A stretch of 64,000 nucleotides of DNA from Planctomycetaceae bacterium (GTDB taxonomy: Bacteria > Planctomycetota > Planctomycetia > Planctomycetales > Planctomycetaceae): positions 1-64,000 of the forward strand of contig JAGQQG010000029.1 of NCBI GenBank assembly GCA_020426325.1, given 5' to 3'. The notes under the pieces were generated by a model. The model was not told the DNA's origin, did not search any database, and saw only the letters and a program-made list of their open reading frames with translations. Below are positions 16,655-25,245 of this stretch, piece by piece. Every line of letters starts with the position of its first letter. Positions within the stretch are counted from its first letter, which is position 1. The translations under genes and the position numbers were made by a program.

Positions 16655-19600
16655 ATGCCAACTCTCCCATCAGATATCCTCATCACGCTGCTCTCGAACG
16701 CCCTGCTCGTCGTTCCGCTGGCGATTGCGGTCGTCCTCATCTGCCGGTTCGTCAAACGACCAGCGGTCGCCTGGTGCCTCTGGGCTCTCGTCCTGTTGAA
16801 GTTCGTCACGCCCGCCTGGTATCCGCTGCCGGTGGAGGACATGACAACTCTGCTGACCGCGGCTGCACCGGATGAGCCGAGTGCATCAATCCCTCTGTCA
16901 GATGTGATGCTCACCAACTTGCCGCTGCCGGTTGCCGAACCGGAACCGGAGGTCCGCACCGAGCCGTCATTGCTCGAACAACTCGCAGCGTCCCAGTTGC
17001 GGGAGGCGCTGACAGCCCCGCCTCCGATGACGCCGGAGTTCTCCCTGCCGGACGAAGGGATGTCAACTAAGCCAATAATCGTCGAAACAGTCGAGTCTGA
17101 CGAGGACGTGACCATTGTTGAGACAGAGTTGGCATCAGATGACATCACATCACTGTCGGGTGGCATGGCGTCACGGCGACAGCCGGGTCGCCATGTGGTG
17201 ACGGCTCCCAACCAGCATGATCACCCGCCTGACGGCGTGAGAGCATGGCACCCGTCATGGGCCGATCTTTGGACTGAGCTGCCGAAGACACAGCTACTCG
17301 CGACGTTCTGGGCTGCGGGGAGTGTTGTGCTGATCGGGGTGACGCTGTTGCGGGTGCTTCGCTTTGGGCGACTCGTCCAGCGTGCTGAGCAGGCGTCGCC
17401 AGCCATCGTGGCTCGCGTTCATGACCTTGCTGCGAGGCTGGGATGTCGGCGTGTGCCCGATGTGCGTGTGACGTCTGCACGGGTACCGCCCCTGCTCTGG
17501 GCCGTCGGTCGACGTCCGGTCATTCTGCTCCCTTCAGCCCTGCTCGATCAGCTGGACGAGGAACAGACGGCTGCACTACTGACTCACGAACTGGCCCACT
17601 ATGTTCGCCGCGACCACTGGACCCGCTGGTTCGAGCAGGGGGTGTGCTGCCTGTACTGGTGGCATCCGGTCGCATGGTGGGCCGGTCATCGCCTGCGTGA
17701 AGCGGAGGAACAATGCTGCGACGCCCGCGTCGTCAGCCTCACCCCCGACGCGGCCCGCCCGTACGCTAACGCCCTGCTAACGACGATCGAATTCCTCAAT
17801 CCGCCCGACCACTCCGTCCCTGCACTCGCCAGCGGCATCACCCCCGTCCGCCGCTCGCTCCGCCCCTTCCACCGGAGACTGACCATGATCCTCGAAGACC
17901 GCCCGTCCCCCACCCTCACCTGGACCTCCCGCCTCAGCCTGCTGGCCGTGGCTGTCATCGTCCTGCCATTATCACTCGTCGCCATCGGCGACGATGAGGC
18001 TCCGGCCACTCCAGCGACAAGTGTGGAATCGCCAGACGAGATTTCAGGATTTGAGATTCGAGAATCTGAGACTTCAGATTCTGAAATCCTGAAATCCGAA
18101 ATCTCAAATCCAACCGAATCGACACCACGCGAGGAGATCACAACGGAAGACGATGACCAACCATCGTCCGATGAATCAACCGGCGACACCATCACCGTCG
18201 TACGTGCGTTCTATCCGATGCCGGAGGAGCTTGCGAAGGCGTTCCAGACGTTCATCGCATACCAAACACACTTCTTTGAAATCTTGAGCGCCACCGCTGA
18301 TTGGCGAGTTATTGAAGAGTCTGATGATTCCGAGGGCAACAGCCTGCCGGGCGGTGTTTTGGGGGGAGGCTTTGGTAGAGGTGTACGAAGAGGTCGACCG
18401 ATGCAGTCAGGCCTCACGCTCATTGCCAACGAGGACGTGCAGCAACATTTCGGGGACTTTATCCACGCTGTGACCGATGCCGCTTCAACACAGTCTGAGA
18501 ACGGTAAGGACACAGAGAGAATCACGCTGGTGCGAGAGTCGTATGATGTCGCTCGGATGGATGTGACGACTCATTCGGAAGATTTCGATTCGAAGAAGAT
18601 CGGGAATATCCTTGATGACCTTCTACAGGCAGTCAAAGCAACCAATCAGGTACAGTGGCTATTGCTCAAATCGCATGGCGGCCAACTCACTGTCACAACA
18701 ACTTCAGAGTTTCAGGAGGCGCTCGACAAGTTCATCGCCTTCCTCAAGGAGCGAGCACCAACCGATCGCGAACAGGAGGTGTCAGACCTGAACGATGTTC
18801 AGCGGAAGATCAAAGCAAAGATTCTGCTGGAGAATGCACGCCATAAACTGGAATGTAATGACTTCCTGGGGGCGAGGTTACTCGCCGAACAGGCTGAAGC
18901 GTTACATGCCAAATACGAATTGTTTGAAGATCGGCCCGAACTGGTTTTGAATGATCTGAGACTGAAAGAACAGGCTCCTGACCTCTCCGCTGGTTCGATT
19001 CGACAGGGGCCATCAAGTGGCAATGGCATCGGCGGAGTTGGCGGCATCGGGGGAGGTGTTTTTCGGGGCGACGGATTGTTCCCAGGAGCGAGTGGAGGGA
19101 ATCTGTTTGAGAGGTCAACAGGATCGCCACAACTCCCCTCTGTTCGACACGATGCAATGCTCACCCCCGATCAACAGTTAGCGTCGCTGCGGATGCAGGA
19201 GCAGATGATTGGGGCGGAGATTGCGTCGATTGAGCGGGCGATGGAGGCGGGCGCAAGTCGGGCGGCCCTGTCGCTGATGATCGGCCGCAAGTACGCCGAC
19301 AACGCCGTCACCCAGAAACTCGTCGAGACGCTCGCAGCCATGCTCGCATTGCAGCAGGAGAAAGCCGAGTTAATGAGCAGTCGTAGCGAGAAGCATCCCG
19401 ATGTAGTGCTGGTCACACAAAAACTCGAAGCCCTCCGCCAGTCCCTCGGCCTGCCCAAAGAGGACAACGGCCAACCCATCGACCTCGTCACCCTCCACCT
19501 GGAATCTTTGAGACTGCAACAACAGATGCTCAAAAACTCGATCGAGTCAATCCTGCCGAAAGACGGAGGAACGCCTTATTCGACAGACGAAGCCTCCTCG

Positions 19601-20443
19601 AACTCTGGAGGCCGAGACAACCAAAGTTCCACGGACGCGACAGAGATGACATCGCAACTTTATCGTAGATTGTCTGAACTGGTTGATCGCACGTCGCAAT
19701 TGGAACAGTCTCTGGGATCTAATGAACCTTCGATCACCTATCTCCATCAGGGTCTGAAGAAACTCCGACTAGGAATGATCGAGATGGATGAACAACTGGC
19801 AGTGAGAAAAGGAACCATGTATATGATCCGAGACGAACTTCAGAAGTATTCGGACTTGATCAAAGCAATGCAGAAACAGATCGAAGTAGAAGCACGCCAA
19901 GCTGAAGTCTCATCCAACGAAACCCAACTCGAGCGGCTCGACCGGGACATTCGCGATCTGGAAGCGAGAAGGAATCCCCGTGTCTCGTTCTACCGCGCTC
20001 TCAAGGACGGTCTGAAAGCGGGTGGAGAACTGGAAGCCGTGCGACGGGCGATGGCTTTGCTCAAATCCGATGAATACCGTCAACGCGGGCTCGAAGCAGG
20101 CTGGACCGCTGAAGACCTTGAGGCAAACATCTCATGGTTGCACTCACTGTTCGAGTTGATTGAGAAATATGAATTGCTACTCAGGGATCAGGATGCCGAA
20201 AAATCAGAGATTCGAAACCTTGATCAGCAGATTCGTCGTGACCTCAAGTTTTTTTGGGCTGGAAAACCGGTAGAAATTGAGCAAGGGTTCGTGAGGTCAC
20301 TCTACGAAGAAAGGCTCGACGGTGATTTTTGGATCGAGAAAGAGTTATGTCTTGAAGAAGAGCTGGAGAGCCTCAACAGCCAGAGGCGCGAACTGAAGCA
20401 AAACGATGATGACCCCAACGAGGAGGCCACAGTCACCGAATGA
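16655..20443 (+). CDS. M56/BlaR1-type membrane metallopeptidase with long coiled-coil extension
   Basis: A 1262-residue sensor-protease. Transmembrane helices lie at about 8-30 and 37-55, a third at about 212-228 (FWAAGSVVLIGVTLLRVL), and a fourth near 428-445 (LLAVAVIVLPLSLVAI). The gluzincin motif THELAHYVRRDH is at about 308-319, with a downstream EAEEQCCDA (about 349). Beyond residue 500 comes an unusual extension of about 750 residues: a Ser/Gly-rich stretch and long charged coiled coils. Residues about 167-202 and 462-486 are encoded by palindromic repeats (families F and E) kept in frame. Paired with the upstream BlaI-like repressor, it should sense an envelope signal and cleave the repressor; the signal is unknown. 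The TGA stop abuts repeat M. Confidence 0.85.
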   Translation: MPTLPSDILITLLSNALLVVPLAIAVVLICRFVKRPAVAWCLWALVLLKFVTPAWYPLPVEDMTTLLTAAAPDEPSASIPLSDVMLTNLPLPVAEPEPEVRTEPSLLEQLAASQLREALTAPPPMTPEFSLPDEGMSTKPIIVETVESDEDVTIVETELASDDITSLSGGMASRRQPGRHVVTAPNQHDHPPDGVRAWHPSWADLWTELPKTQLLATFWAAGSVVLIGVTLLRVLRFGRLVQRAEQASPAIVARVHDLAARLGCRRVPDVRVTSARVPPLLWAVGRRPVILLPSALLDQLDEEQTAALLTHELAHYVRRDHWTRWFEQGVCCLYWWHPVAWWAGHRLREAEEQCCDARVVSLTPDAARPYANALLTTIEFLNPPDHSVPALASGITPVRRSLRPFHRRLTMILEDRPSPTLTWTSRLSLLAVAVIVLPLSLVAIGDDEAPATPATSVESPDEISGFEIRESETSDSEILKSEISNPTESTPREEITTEDDDQPSSDESTGDTITVVRAFYPMPEELAKAFQTFIAYQTHFFEILSATADWRVIEESDDSEGNSLPGGVLGGGFGRGVRRGRPMQSGLTLIANEDVQQHFGDFIHAVTDAASTQSENGKDTERITLVRESYDVARMDVTTHSEDFDSKKIGNILDDLLQAVKATNQVQWLLLKSHGGQLTVTTTSEFQEALDKFIAFLKERAPTDREQEVSDLNDVQRKIKAKILLENARHKLECNDFLGARLLAEQAEALHAKYELFEDRPELVLNDLRLKEQAPDLSAGSIRQGPSSGNGIGGVGGIGGGVFRGDGLFPGASGGNLFERSTGSPQLPSVRHDAMLTPDQQLASLRMQEQMIGAEIASIERAMEAGASRAALSLMIGRKYADNAVTQKLVETLAAMLALQQEKAELMSSRSEKHPDVVLVTQKLEALRQSLGLPKEDNGQPIDLVTLHLESLRLQQQMLKNSIESILPKDGGTPYSTDEASSNSGGRDNQSSTDATEMTSQLYRRLSELVDRTSQLEQSLGSNEPSITYLHQGLKKLRLGMIEMDEQLAVRKGTMYMIRDELQKYSDLIKAMQKQIEVEARQAEVSSNETQLERLDRDIRDLEARRNPRVSFYRALKDGLKAGGELEAVRRAMALLKSDEYRQRGLEAGWTAEDLEANISWLHSLFELIEKYELLLRDQDAEKSEIRNLDQQIRRDLKFFWAGKPVEIEQGFVRSLYEERLDGDFWIEKELCLEEELESLNSQRRELKQNDDDPNEEATVTE
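17155..17260. repeat. palindromic repeat, family F, copy 1, translated inside the M56 gene
   Basis: GGTGGCATGGCGTCACGGCG with CAGCCGGGTCGCCATG is mirrored by CATGATCACCCGCCTGACGG and GTGAGAGCATGGCACCC. It is about 106 bp, entirely inside the open frame between the second and third membrane segments. The left half closely matches the intergenic copy at 22236-22330. Confidence 0.75.
18039..18110. repeat. short repeat cluster, family E, translated inside the M56 gene
   Basis: Tandem near-palindromic units built on ATTTCAGATT/GAAATC (GAGATTTCAGGATTTGAG, CTTCAGATTCTGAAATCC, GAAATCCGAAATCTCAAATC) are read in frame as an ESE/SEI-rich acidic linker. The same unit flanks the gene at 25704 and lies before gcvPA. 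Confidence 0.6.
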
Positions 20444-20519
20444 CCACGGATTTCACTGATGGCACGGATTGTATTGAATGGTCTCACTCTCATCCGTGTT
20501 ATCCGAGCAATCCGTGGTT
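20443..20519. repeat. palindromic repeat, family M
   Basis: ACCACGGATTTCACTGATGG at the left is mirrored by ATCCGAGCAATCCGTGGTTT at the right. Its first base is the last base of the M56 stop codon. Confidence 0.7.
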
Positions 20520-20531
20520 TTCTTCCTTATT

Positions 20532-20672
20532 GGGTAGCAACGGTTGTCCTCAACCGTTGCCGCGCCAGCGGCAGGAAGCATGCCTGACGGCGTACGATGA
20601 AGGTTGACTGGAAGATTTCTGAAATGCTTCTGGTCGCTTTGCGACACGGGTTGGAGGCAACCCGTGCTACCC
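20532..20672. repeat. palindromic repeat, family B, copy 2 (left flank of RayT 1)
   Basis: A 141-bp element, GGGTAGCAACGGTTGTCCTC at the left and GGAGGCAACCCGTGCTACCC at the right, directly adjoining the 3' end of the minus-strand RayT gene. Its interior (GGAAGCATGCCTGACGGCG) matches copy 3. Confidence 0.9.
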
Positions 20673-20690
20673 ATTCACGTATCCTTGGGG

Positions 20691-21203
20691 TTATTCGACC
20701 CACTGGATGGGGATGCCGACCGGCTTTCGCAGTTCGTACCATCGGGCCGAACTCCAGGGCCAATCAATCGCTCGGCTGACCAGGCCGGCTCGGACTGGAT
20801 TCATGTGCATGTAGACCAGCTTCTCTTCAAGTTTTTCCTGCTCGTAAATCTCAAACGCGTGATATCTCGGTGTCCAGAACCGATCTCCGATGTCTGCATC
20901 GTCGAAGTAGTGCAGTTTCTTTTGGCAATACCATTCGCGAATCGACCTGCTCGACGATCGCTTCCACTCATGCATGAAACCGCTGAGGCGTCCGGGTTCC
21001 GGAAACCAAACGAGAACATGGACGTGGTCCGGCATAATCACAAAACCAACGCACTTACCGTTAATGCGTCGCAACTCTTGGGAGAGCGTGCCGAGCACGA
21101 TGCGTTTTGGCTGATCGAGCGAGAGGAGCTTTCGCCGGCGGTCGCATGCAAAGGTGACGAAATGGGTGTAGAGTTGATCGTCGATGATGCGGCGACTGTT
21201 CAT
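20691..21203 (-). CDS. REP-associated tyrosine transposase (RayT 1)
   Basis: A 170-residue Y1/HUH transposase. FVTFACDRRRKLL opens the fold, and VIMPDHVHVLVWFPEPGRLS carries the HxH metal site (about 60). FWTPRYHAFEIYEQ near 125 offers the nucleophilic tyrosine, and YMHMNPVRAGLVSRAIDWPW near 143 with SSARWYEL are RayT hallmarks. RayTs nick and move REP palindromes as single strands. Two family-B palindromes flank the gene at 18 and 37 bp, and three more B copies lie within 10 kb, so B is its likely substrate. The gene appears intact. Confidence 0.9.
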   Translation of the reverse strand: MNSRRIIDDQLYTHFVTFACDRRRKLLSLDQPKRIVLGTLSQELRRINGKCVGFVIMPDHVHVLVWFPEPGRLSGFMHEWKRSSSRSIREWYCQKKLHYFDDADIGDRFWTPRYHAFEIYEQEKLEEKLVYMHMNPVRAGLVSRAIDWPWSSARWYELRKPVGIPIQWVE

Positions 21204-21240
21204 GCGGTGATGGTGCCAGAGAATTCTTTACATCGCAACC

Positions 21241-21380
21241 GGGTAGCAACGGTTGTCCCCAACCGTTGCCGCGCAGCGGCAGGAAGCATGCCTGAAGGCG
21301 TACGATCAAGATTACCTGGACGGTTTCAGGAATGCTTCTGGTCGCTGCGCGACACGGGTTGGAGGCAACCCGTGCTACCC
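21241..21380. repeat. palindromic repeat, family B, copy 3 (right flank of RayT 1)
   Basis: A 140-bp element with the same orientation and ends as copy 2, upstream of the RayT 1 start. It differs mostly in the central loop. It ends 19 bp before the 3' end of the creatininase gene. Confidence 0.9.
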
Positions 21381-21399
21381 ATTGACAAGTGACACGACG

Positions 21400-22161
21400 T
21401 CAGGAGTCGATCTCGGCTGCGAGGGTGTTTGTCTCCTCGATGATGCGGTCCAACAGGGCGACGACGTTGTCGGTGAAGCGGTCGAGGAGGATGGCTCCCT
21501 TTTCTGCGGTCGCTGCGGCCGGGTTGCCCATGTAGCCGAGTGGGGAACGGTCGTTCGTGATCCAGGCGCGATGGGCCGGTTCGCACGTCAACACCTGAGG
21601 CACCGGTTCCAGTGATGCATAGTCGCCGACGAGGTGCGGGTGCAGGTGCAAGATCATCGACGTCTCCCATTCGCACGCATGTCCCATGCGGTGCTGTGTG
21701 AACTCGGGGCCGCTCGGCGGGGCGCCCGCGTCCCAGTAGGTCATCGAGTACAGGAGCATGTCGTCCTTCTCCCGCAACTCCTGTCGCACCTCGAACAAGG
21801 CCTGCTGGGCGGGGACCACGTTGCCGCCGTGGCCGTTGATCAGCACGATCGTCCGAAACCCGTGCGAGAGCATGTTGTAGGTCATGTCCTTGAGCAGATC
21901 GAGGTACGTGCGCGGGGCAGCTGTCATCGTGCCGGGGTAGTCCAGATGATGCTCGGAGTTGCCCAGCCACATCAGCGGCGTGAACAGCACCCGCTCGGAC
22001 ATCCGCTCTTCCAGCCGACGCATGATCTCGCCGAGCAGCAGACTGTCCGTAAACACGGGCATGTGCGGTCCGTGTTGTTCGAGGGCAGCGACCGGGATGA
22101 CCACGGGCGTCCAGGGGGAAAGATCATCAACTTGCGGCCAGGTCATTTCAAACAGTTGCAT
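21400..22161 (-). CDS. creatininase family amidohydrolase-like protein
   Basis: A 253-residue protein starting MQLFEMTWPQVDDL. The creatininase fold metal ligands are visible: VAALEQHGPHMPVFTDSLLL near residue 23 (Glu, His, Asp), NGHGGN (about 116) and WETSM (about 160). The family covers creatinine amidohydrolase, FAPy-pterin deformylase (ArfB) and mycofactocin MftE; the natural substrate here is not evident. An open frame extends upstream to 22314, but it would translate through palindrome F2, so the ATG at 22161 is chosen. Confidence 0.85.
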   Translation of the reverse strand: MQLFEMTWPQVDDLSPWTPVVIPVAALEQHGPHMPVFTDSLLLGEIMRRLEERMSERVLFTPLMWLGNSEHHLDYPGTMTAAPRTYLDLLKDMTYNMLSHGFRTIVLINGHGGNVVPAQQALFEVRQELREKDDMLLYSMTYWDAGAPPSGPEFTQHRMGHACEWETSMILHLHPHLVGDYASLEPVPQVLTCEPAHRAWITNDRSPLGYMGNPAAATAEKGAILLDRFTDNVVALLDRIIEETNTLAAEIDS

Positions 22162-22235
22162 GCGTTGTTCCTTGATGCGAAGTGCAGACGCCCATGACGG
22201 TACGTCACGCATGAGCGACTGGCAAGCAAGCGACA

Positions 22236-22330
22236 TCCCTGACGAGTGTGGCATGCTCTCACGCCGACAGGCGGGTGAGCATGTGGATGGGGCGTCGACC
22301 CAGGCTGGCGCCATGATGTCATGCCAACCG
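22236..22330. repeat. palindromic repeat, family F, copy 2
   Basis: TGTGGCATGCTCTCACGCCG and CAGGCGGGTGAGCATGTGG on the left, with GGCGCCATGATGTCATGCCA on the right. It lies between the divergent creatininase and DUF1501 genes. The left 40 bp agree with the in-gene copy at 17155 at most positions. Confidence 0.65.
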
Positions 22331-22410
22331 AGCAGATCCGATCGTGCATTCGATGTCGATTGTGGTACACTGCGGAGACGAGTTACTGACAGTCATTCGG
22401 GAGTGACGAG

Positions 22411-23880
22411 ATGCTGGGAATCCTCGGACAATCGCAGCGGACGTGTCAGGGGTGGTCGCGCAGGCACCTGCTTCAGGCGGGCGGCGCCGGACTGTTTGGC
22501 ATGTCGCTGCCCAAGCTGCTCGCCGCTGAAGACCTGGGCACGGCTCATGAGCCACGAGCGAAGTCGGTCATCTTTCTGCTGCTGTTCGGCGGGCCGAGTC
22601 AGCTGGAAACGTTCGACATGAAGCCCGAGGCTGCGGACACGATTCGCGGTCCGTTTCAGCCGATCTCCGCCCGCACGCCCGGTCTGCGAATCTGCGAACA
22701 TTTGCCGCTCACTGCTGACGTCTCCAACCGGTTCGCCGTCGTGAAGACGATGAGTCACGACTTCAACGATCACAGCGGCGGCGGTCATTACCTGCAGACG
22801 GGGCACCGCTGGCATCTCCCCATCGGTGGCGGGTTCAATGTCACGCCGCAGGACTGGCCGTCCATCGGCTCGGTCGTTGATTGTGTGACAAAGCAGGGAC
22901 AAGCACCCCGGCTGCTTGAAAGCAGCCGGGGTGCTGACGAGTCGTCAGTCATGCCCAACTATGCGGTGCTCCCCAATGCGCTCGGGGCTCTGCAGGAGTA
23001 CAACATCATGCTCAAACGGCCGGGCGAGACGGCGGGCTGGCTTGGGCGGCGTTACGATCCGTTCGTTACCCGCATCCAGAAACGGGACAAGGACGACAAC
23101 CCGTACTGGCGCGACTGCACCGATGAGGAACTCACCTTTCAGGTCGACGGCATGCAGACCCGCGAGGCCCTCACGCTCGACCGGCTCGATCGGCGACGGT
23201 CGTTGCTGACTCAGTTCGATGATGCCCGGGCGACTGTCTCTGAGGCAGCCGTGTCGACCTACGATCAATATCAACAACGGGCTCTCTCACTCGTCACGGC
23301 TCCGCAGGCGCGCGAAGCTCTCGATGTCACCCGCGAACCGGACGCACTGCGGGACCGTTACGGCAGGCATCTGTTCGGTCAGTCCTGTCTGATGGCACGT
23401 CGGCTGGTCGAAGCGGGCACGCGTTACGTCACCGTGCACTATGACTGCGTCGACGGCTACAGCTGGGACTCACATCAGAACAGCGACGACGTCAAGAATC
23501 ATCTCATTCCCACGCTCGATCAGGCTTACTCCGCCCTGCTGCTCGATCTCGAAGACCGGGGCCTGCTGGATGAAACGCTCGTCGTCTGTCTGGGTGAGAT
23601 GGGCCGCACGCCGAAGGCGAACGCCAACTGGGGCCGCGGCCACTGGAGCACCCTCTTCCCCGCCCTCCTCGCCGGAGCGGGCATCAACGGCAGCACGATC
23701 CACGGCGAAACCGACGCGGACGCCGCCTACGCCATCACGCCCCCCCACTCCCCCGAAGACCTCGCCGCCACAATCTACGACTCCCTCGGCATCAACCCCC
23801 ACCTCCGCCTCCCCGCCAGAGACGGACGGCCAACGCCGATCGTCGACGGGGGTGAGGTGATGAAAGAACTCTTCGGGTAG
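22411..23880 (+). CDS. DUF1501 secreted protein (sulfatase-like alkaline-phosphatase fold)
   Basis: A 489-residue DUF1501 protein, a family greatly expanded in planctomycetes. The twin-arginine-like leader WSRRHLLQAGGAGLFGM (about 15-31) predicts Tat export. Next come KSVIFLLLFGGPSQLETFDM near 50, MSHDFNDHSGGGHYLQTGH near 114, the conserved RYVTVHYDCVDGYSWDSHQN near 335, and CLGEMGRTPKANANWGRGHW near 395. Enzymatic activity has not been established for the family. A perfect 34-bp hairpin (22902-22935) is translated in frame as about 11 extra residues. The TAG stop is the left end of a family-B palindrome. Confidence 0.9.
   Translation: MLGILGQSQRTCQGWSRRHLLQAGGAGLFGMSLPKLLAAEDLGTAHEPRAKSVIFLLLFGGPSQLETFDMKPEAADTIRGPFQPISARTPGLRICEHLPLTADVSNRFAVVKTMSHDFNDHSGGGHYLQTGHRWHLPIGGGFNVTPQDWPSIGSVVDCVTKQGQAPRLLESSRGADESSVMPNYAVLPNALGALQEYNIMLKRPGETAGWLGRRYDPFVTRIQKRDKDDNPYWRDCTDEELTFQVDGMQTREALTLDRLDRRRSLLTQFDDARATVSEAAVSTYDQYQQRALSLVTAPQAREALDVTREPDALRDRYGRHLFGQSCLMARRLVEAGTRYVTVHYDCVDGYSWDSHQNSDDVKNHLIPTLDQAYSALLLDLEDRGLLDETLVVCLGEMGRTPKANANWGRGHWSTLFPALLAGAGINGSTIHGETDADAAYAITPPHSPEDLAATIYDSLGINPHLRLPARDGRPTPIVDGGEVMKELFG
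22902..22935. repeat. perfect hairpin translated inside the DUF1501 gene
   Basis: AGCACCCCGGCTGCTT and AAGCAGCCGGGGTGCT are exact 16-bp reverse complements with a 2-nt loop. The hairpin is read in frame as part of QAPRLLESSRGAD. Its GC-rich perfect stem contrasts with the surrounding coding sequence. Confidence 0.9.
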
Positions 23881-24014
23881 CAACGGTTGTCCCCAACCGT
23901 TGCCGCGCCAGCGGCCAGAAGCATTCCTGAAACCCCACGATGAACTGTCAATGGACGACTTCAGGCATGCTTCTCGTCGCTCCGCAACACGGGTTGGGAC
24001 AACCCGTGGTACCC
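23875..24014. repeat. palindromic repeat, family B, copy 4
   Basis: A 140-bp element, GGGTAGCAACGGTTGTCCCC at the left and CAACCCGTGGTACCC at the right. The TAG within GGGTAG is the DUF1501 stop codon. Its interior (AGAAGCATTCCTGAAACCCC) is of a second subtype shared with copy 5, from which it differs at about five positions. Confidence 0.92.
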
Positions 24015-24045
24015 GGTATCGGCACAACTAACGTGGTGTGAATGA

Positions 24046-25032
24046 ATGCCCAAACGTACTAACGAATTCCAAGAGCTTGTTACTATTATTCAGAAGTCAC
24101 TGGCTTGCCTTAACGCAACAATCACTCCCTCAGCACAGGTTCCCGGACCGACTTCTGGGAAGATGAGGGAAATTGACGTTCTCGTCCAGACTCCGACTGG
24201 TGAATTCTCGCTCGTTGTGGCAGTCGAAGCGAAAGACGAGAAACGCCCACTCGATGTAACCAAGATCGAAGCGTTCATTGGCAAGTATCGAGGAAACGGG
24301 GCTCTGCAAGTCGACAAAGTTGTTGTAGTCGCACGTAGAGGCTTCACATCGGAGGCTCAAGTCAGAGCGGATGATGAATCAATTGAATTGATGACTCTTG
24401 ACGAAGCGATTGATTGTGACTGGTGTCAATTCGGTCCGAGAAAGTTCACTCTCCGCCTCTCTCCAATGGCAGTCGGGATCGTGTTCACCCCGGAACTGCC
24501 GAAACAGTTTCTTGAAGCAGATTGGGAAAACGAAGCGGAGGTAATTCGTGTGTCAGACGGACACAGATGCGGAACACCAATGAAGTTTCGTAATACGATC
24601 TCTCGGGTTGTCATCAACAGTTCAGCTTTTGCGGAGATGACGGATGATTTGAAGAGATGCGGAGGTACAGGCGGAGGAGATTTCTACATTACCCGACCAC
24701 TATCCGATTATGCAGTACGGGATGACGGCTATTGTCATAAAGTGACATCAGTGACCGTCCATGTCCAACGAGTTGATGGATCGACAAACATGATGCCCTC
24801 TGCGTACAGACTCGTTGATAAACAAGGCAATCATTCCCGTTTCATTCATTCTCATGGAAGAGTTGGAGATCAAAAGGTAGAGATTCTCTCGCCCCACGGA
24901 GTCCCCTGCGCCACAGGAATCATTGAATTTGGAGCCCCCTCCGAATGGATTGAAAAGGATGCTGTCCACTCTTGGGCATTGTCTGATGAGGATTGGGACA
25001 AAGTGCAAGCGTACTTGGCATCCGACGGGTGA
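24046..25032 (+). CDS. lone restriction-endonuclease-like (PD-(D/E)XK) protein
   Basis: A 328-residue protein. The N-terminal 120 residues carry a PD-(D/E)XK nuclease pattern: REIDVLVQTPTGEFSLVVAV near residue 42 with the metal-binding aspartate, then EAKDEKRPLDVTKIEAFIGK near 62 with the ExK, and VDKVVVVARRGFTSEAQVRA near 88. This resembles Mrr/restriction-like nucleases. The C-terminal 200 residues are not recognised. No methyltransferase or other defence gene is adjacent. Base composition is visibly more AT-rich than in neighbours, and the gene is bracketed by two nearly identical family-B palindromes, both hints of acquisition. The TGA stop directly adjoins REP H. Confidence 0.65.
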   Translation: MPKRTNEFQELVTIIQKSLACLNATITPSAQVPGPTSGKMREIDVLVQTPTGEFSLVVAVEAKDEKRPLDVTKIEAFIGKYRGNGALQVDKVVVVARRGFTSEAQVRADDESIELMTLDEAIDCDWCQFGPRKFTLRLSPMAVGIVFTPELPKQFLEADWENEAEVIRVSDGHRCGTPMKFRNTISRVVINSSAFAEMTDDLKRCGGTGGGDFYITRPLSDYAVRDDGYCHKVTSVTVHVQRVDGSTNMMPSAYRLVDKQGNHSRFIHSHGRVGDQKVEILSPHGVPCATGIIEFGAPSEWIEKDAVHSWALSDEDWDKVQAYLASDG

Positions 25033-25060
25033 CACTGGCGGGCAAGCCGGCCAGTGGCAC
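25033..25060. repeat. REP palindrome, family H, left copy
   Basis: CACTGGCGGGCAAGCCGGCC plus AGTGGCAC, a GC-rich imperfect hairpin. It is inverted relative to the copy at 25194-25221 and lies at the end of the nuclease gene. Confidence 0.75.
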
Positions 25061-25193
25061 TCATGATTTCGTTGGGCGGGGACGTCGTTTGTGCGGATGG
25101 TGTGCAAGCTGGGTTGGGTGGTCGAGTTGAGGGCGTGCTTCCGGGTGTGACGAGTCAGCTTGTGCGTTGATGACGCATTGGCCCTTTTGTCGG

Positions 25194-25221
25194 GTGCCAC
25201 TGATCGGCTTGTCCGCCAGTG
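25194..25221. repeat. REP palindrome, family H, right copy
   Basis: GTGCCACTGATCGGCTTGTC plus CGCCAGTG, the near-exact reverse complement of the copy at 25033. It sits 24 bp before a truncated RayT start, as expected for that transposase's cognate REP pair. Confidence 0.75.
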
Positions 25222-25245
25222 CGATCACGGGGAGACTGACAATAT

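Noticed and set aside
24046-25032. Complete restriction-modification system
   Set aside because: Only a nuclease-like gene is present; no methyltransferase or specificity gene nearby.
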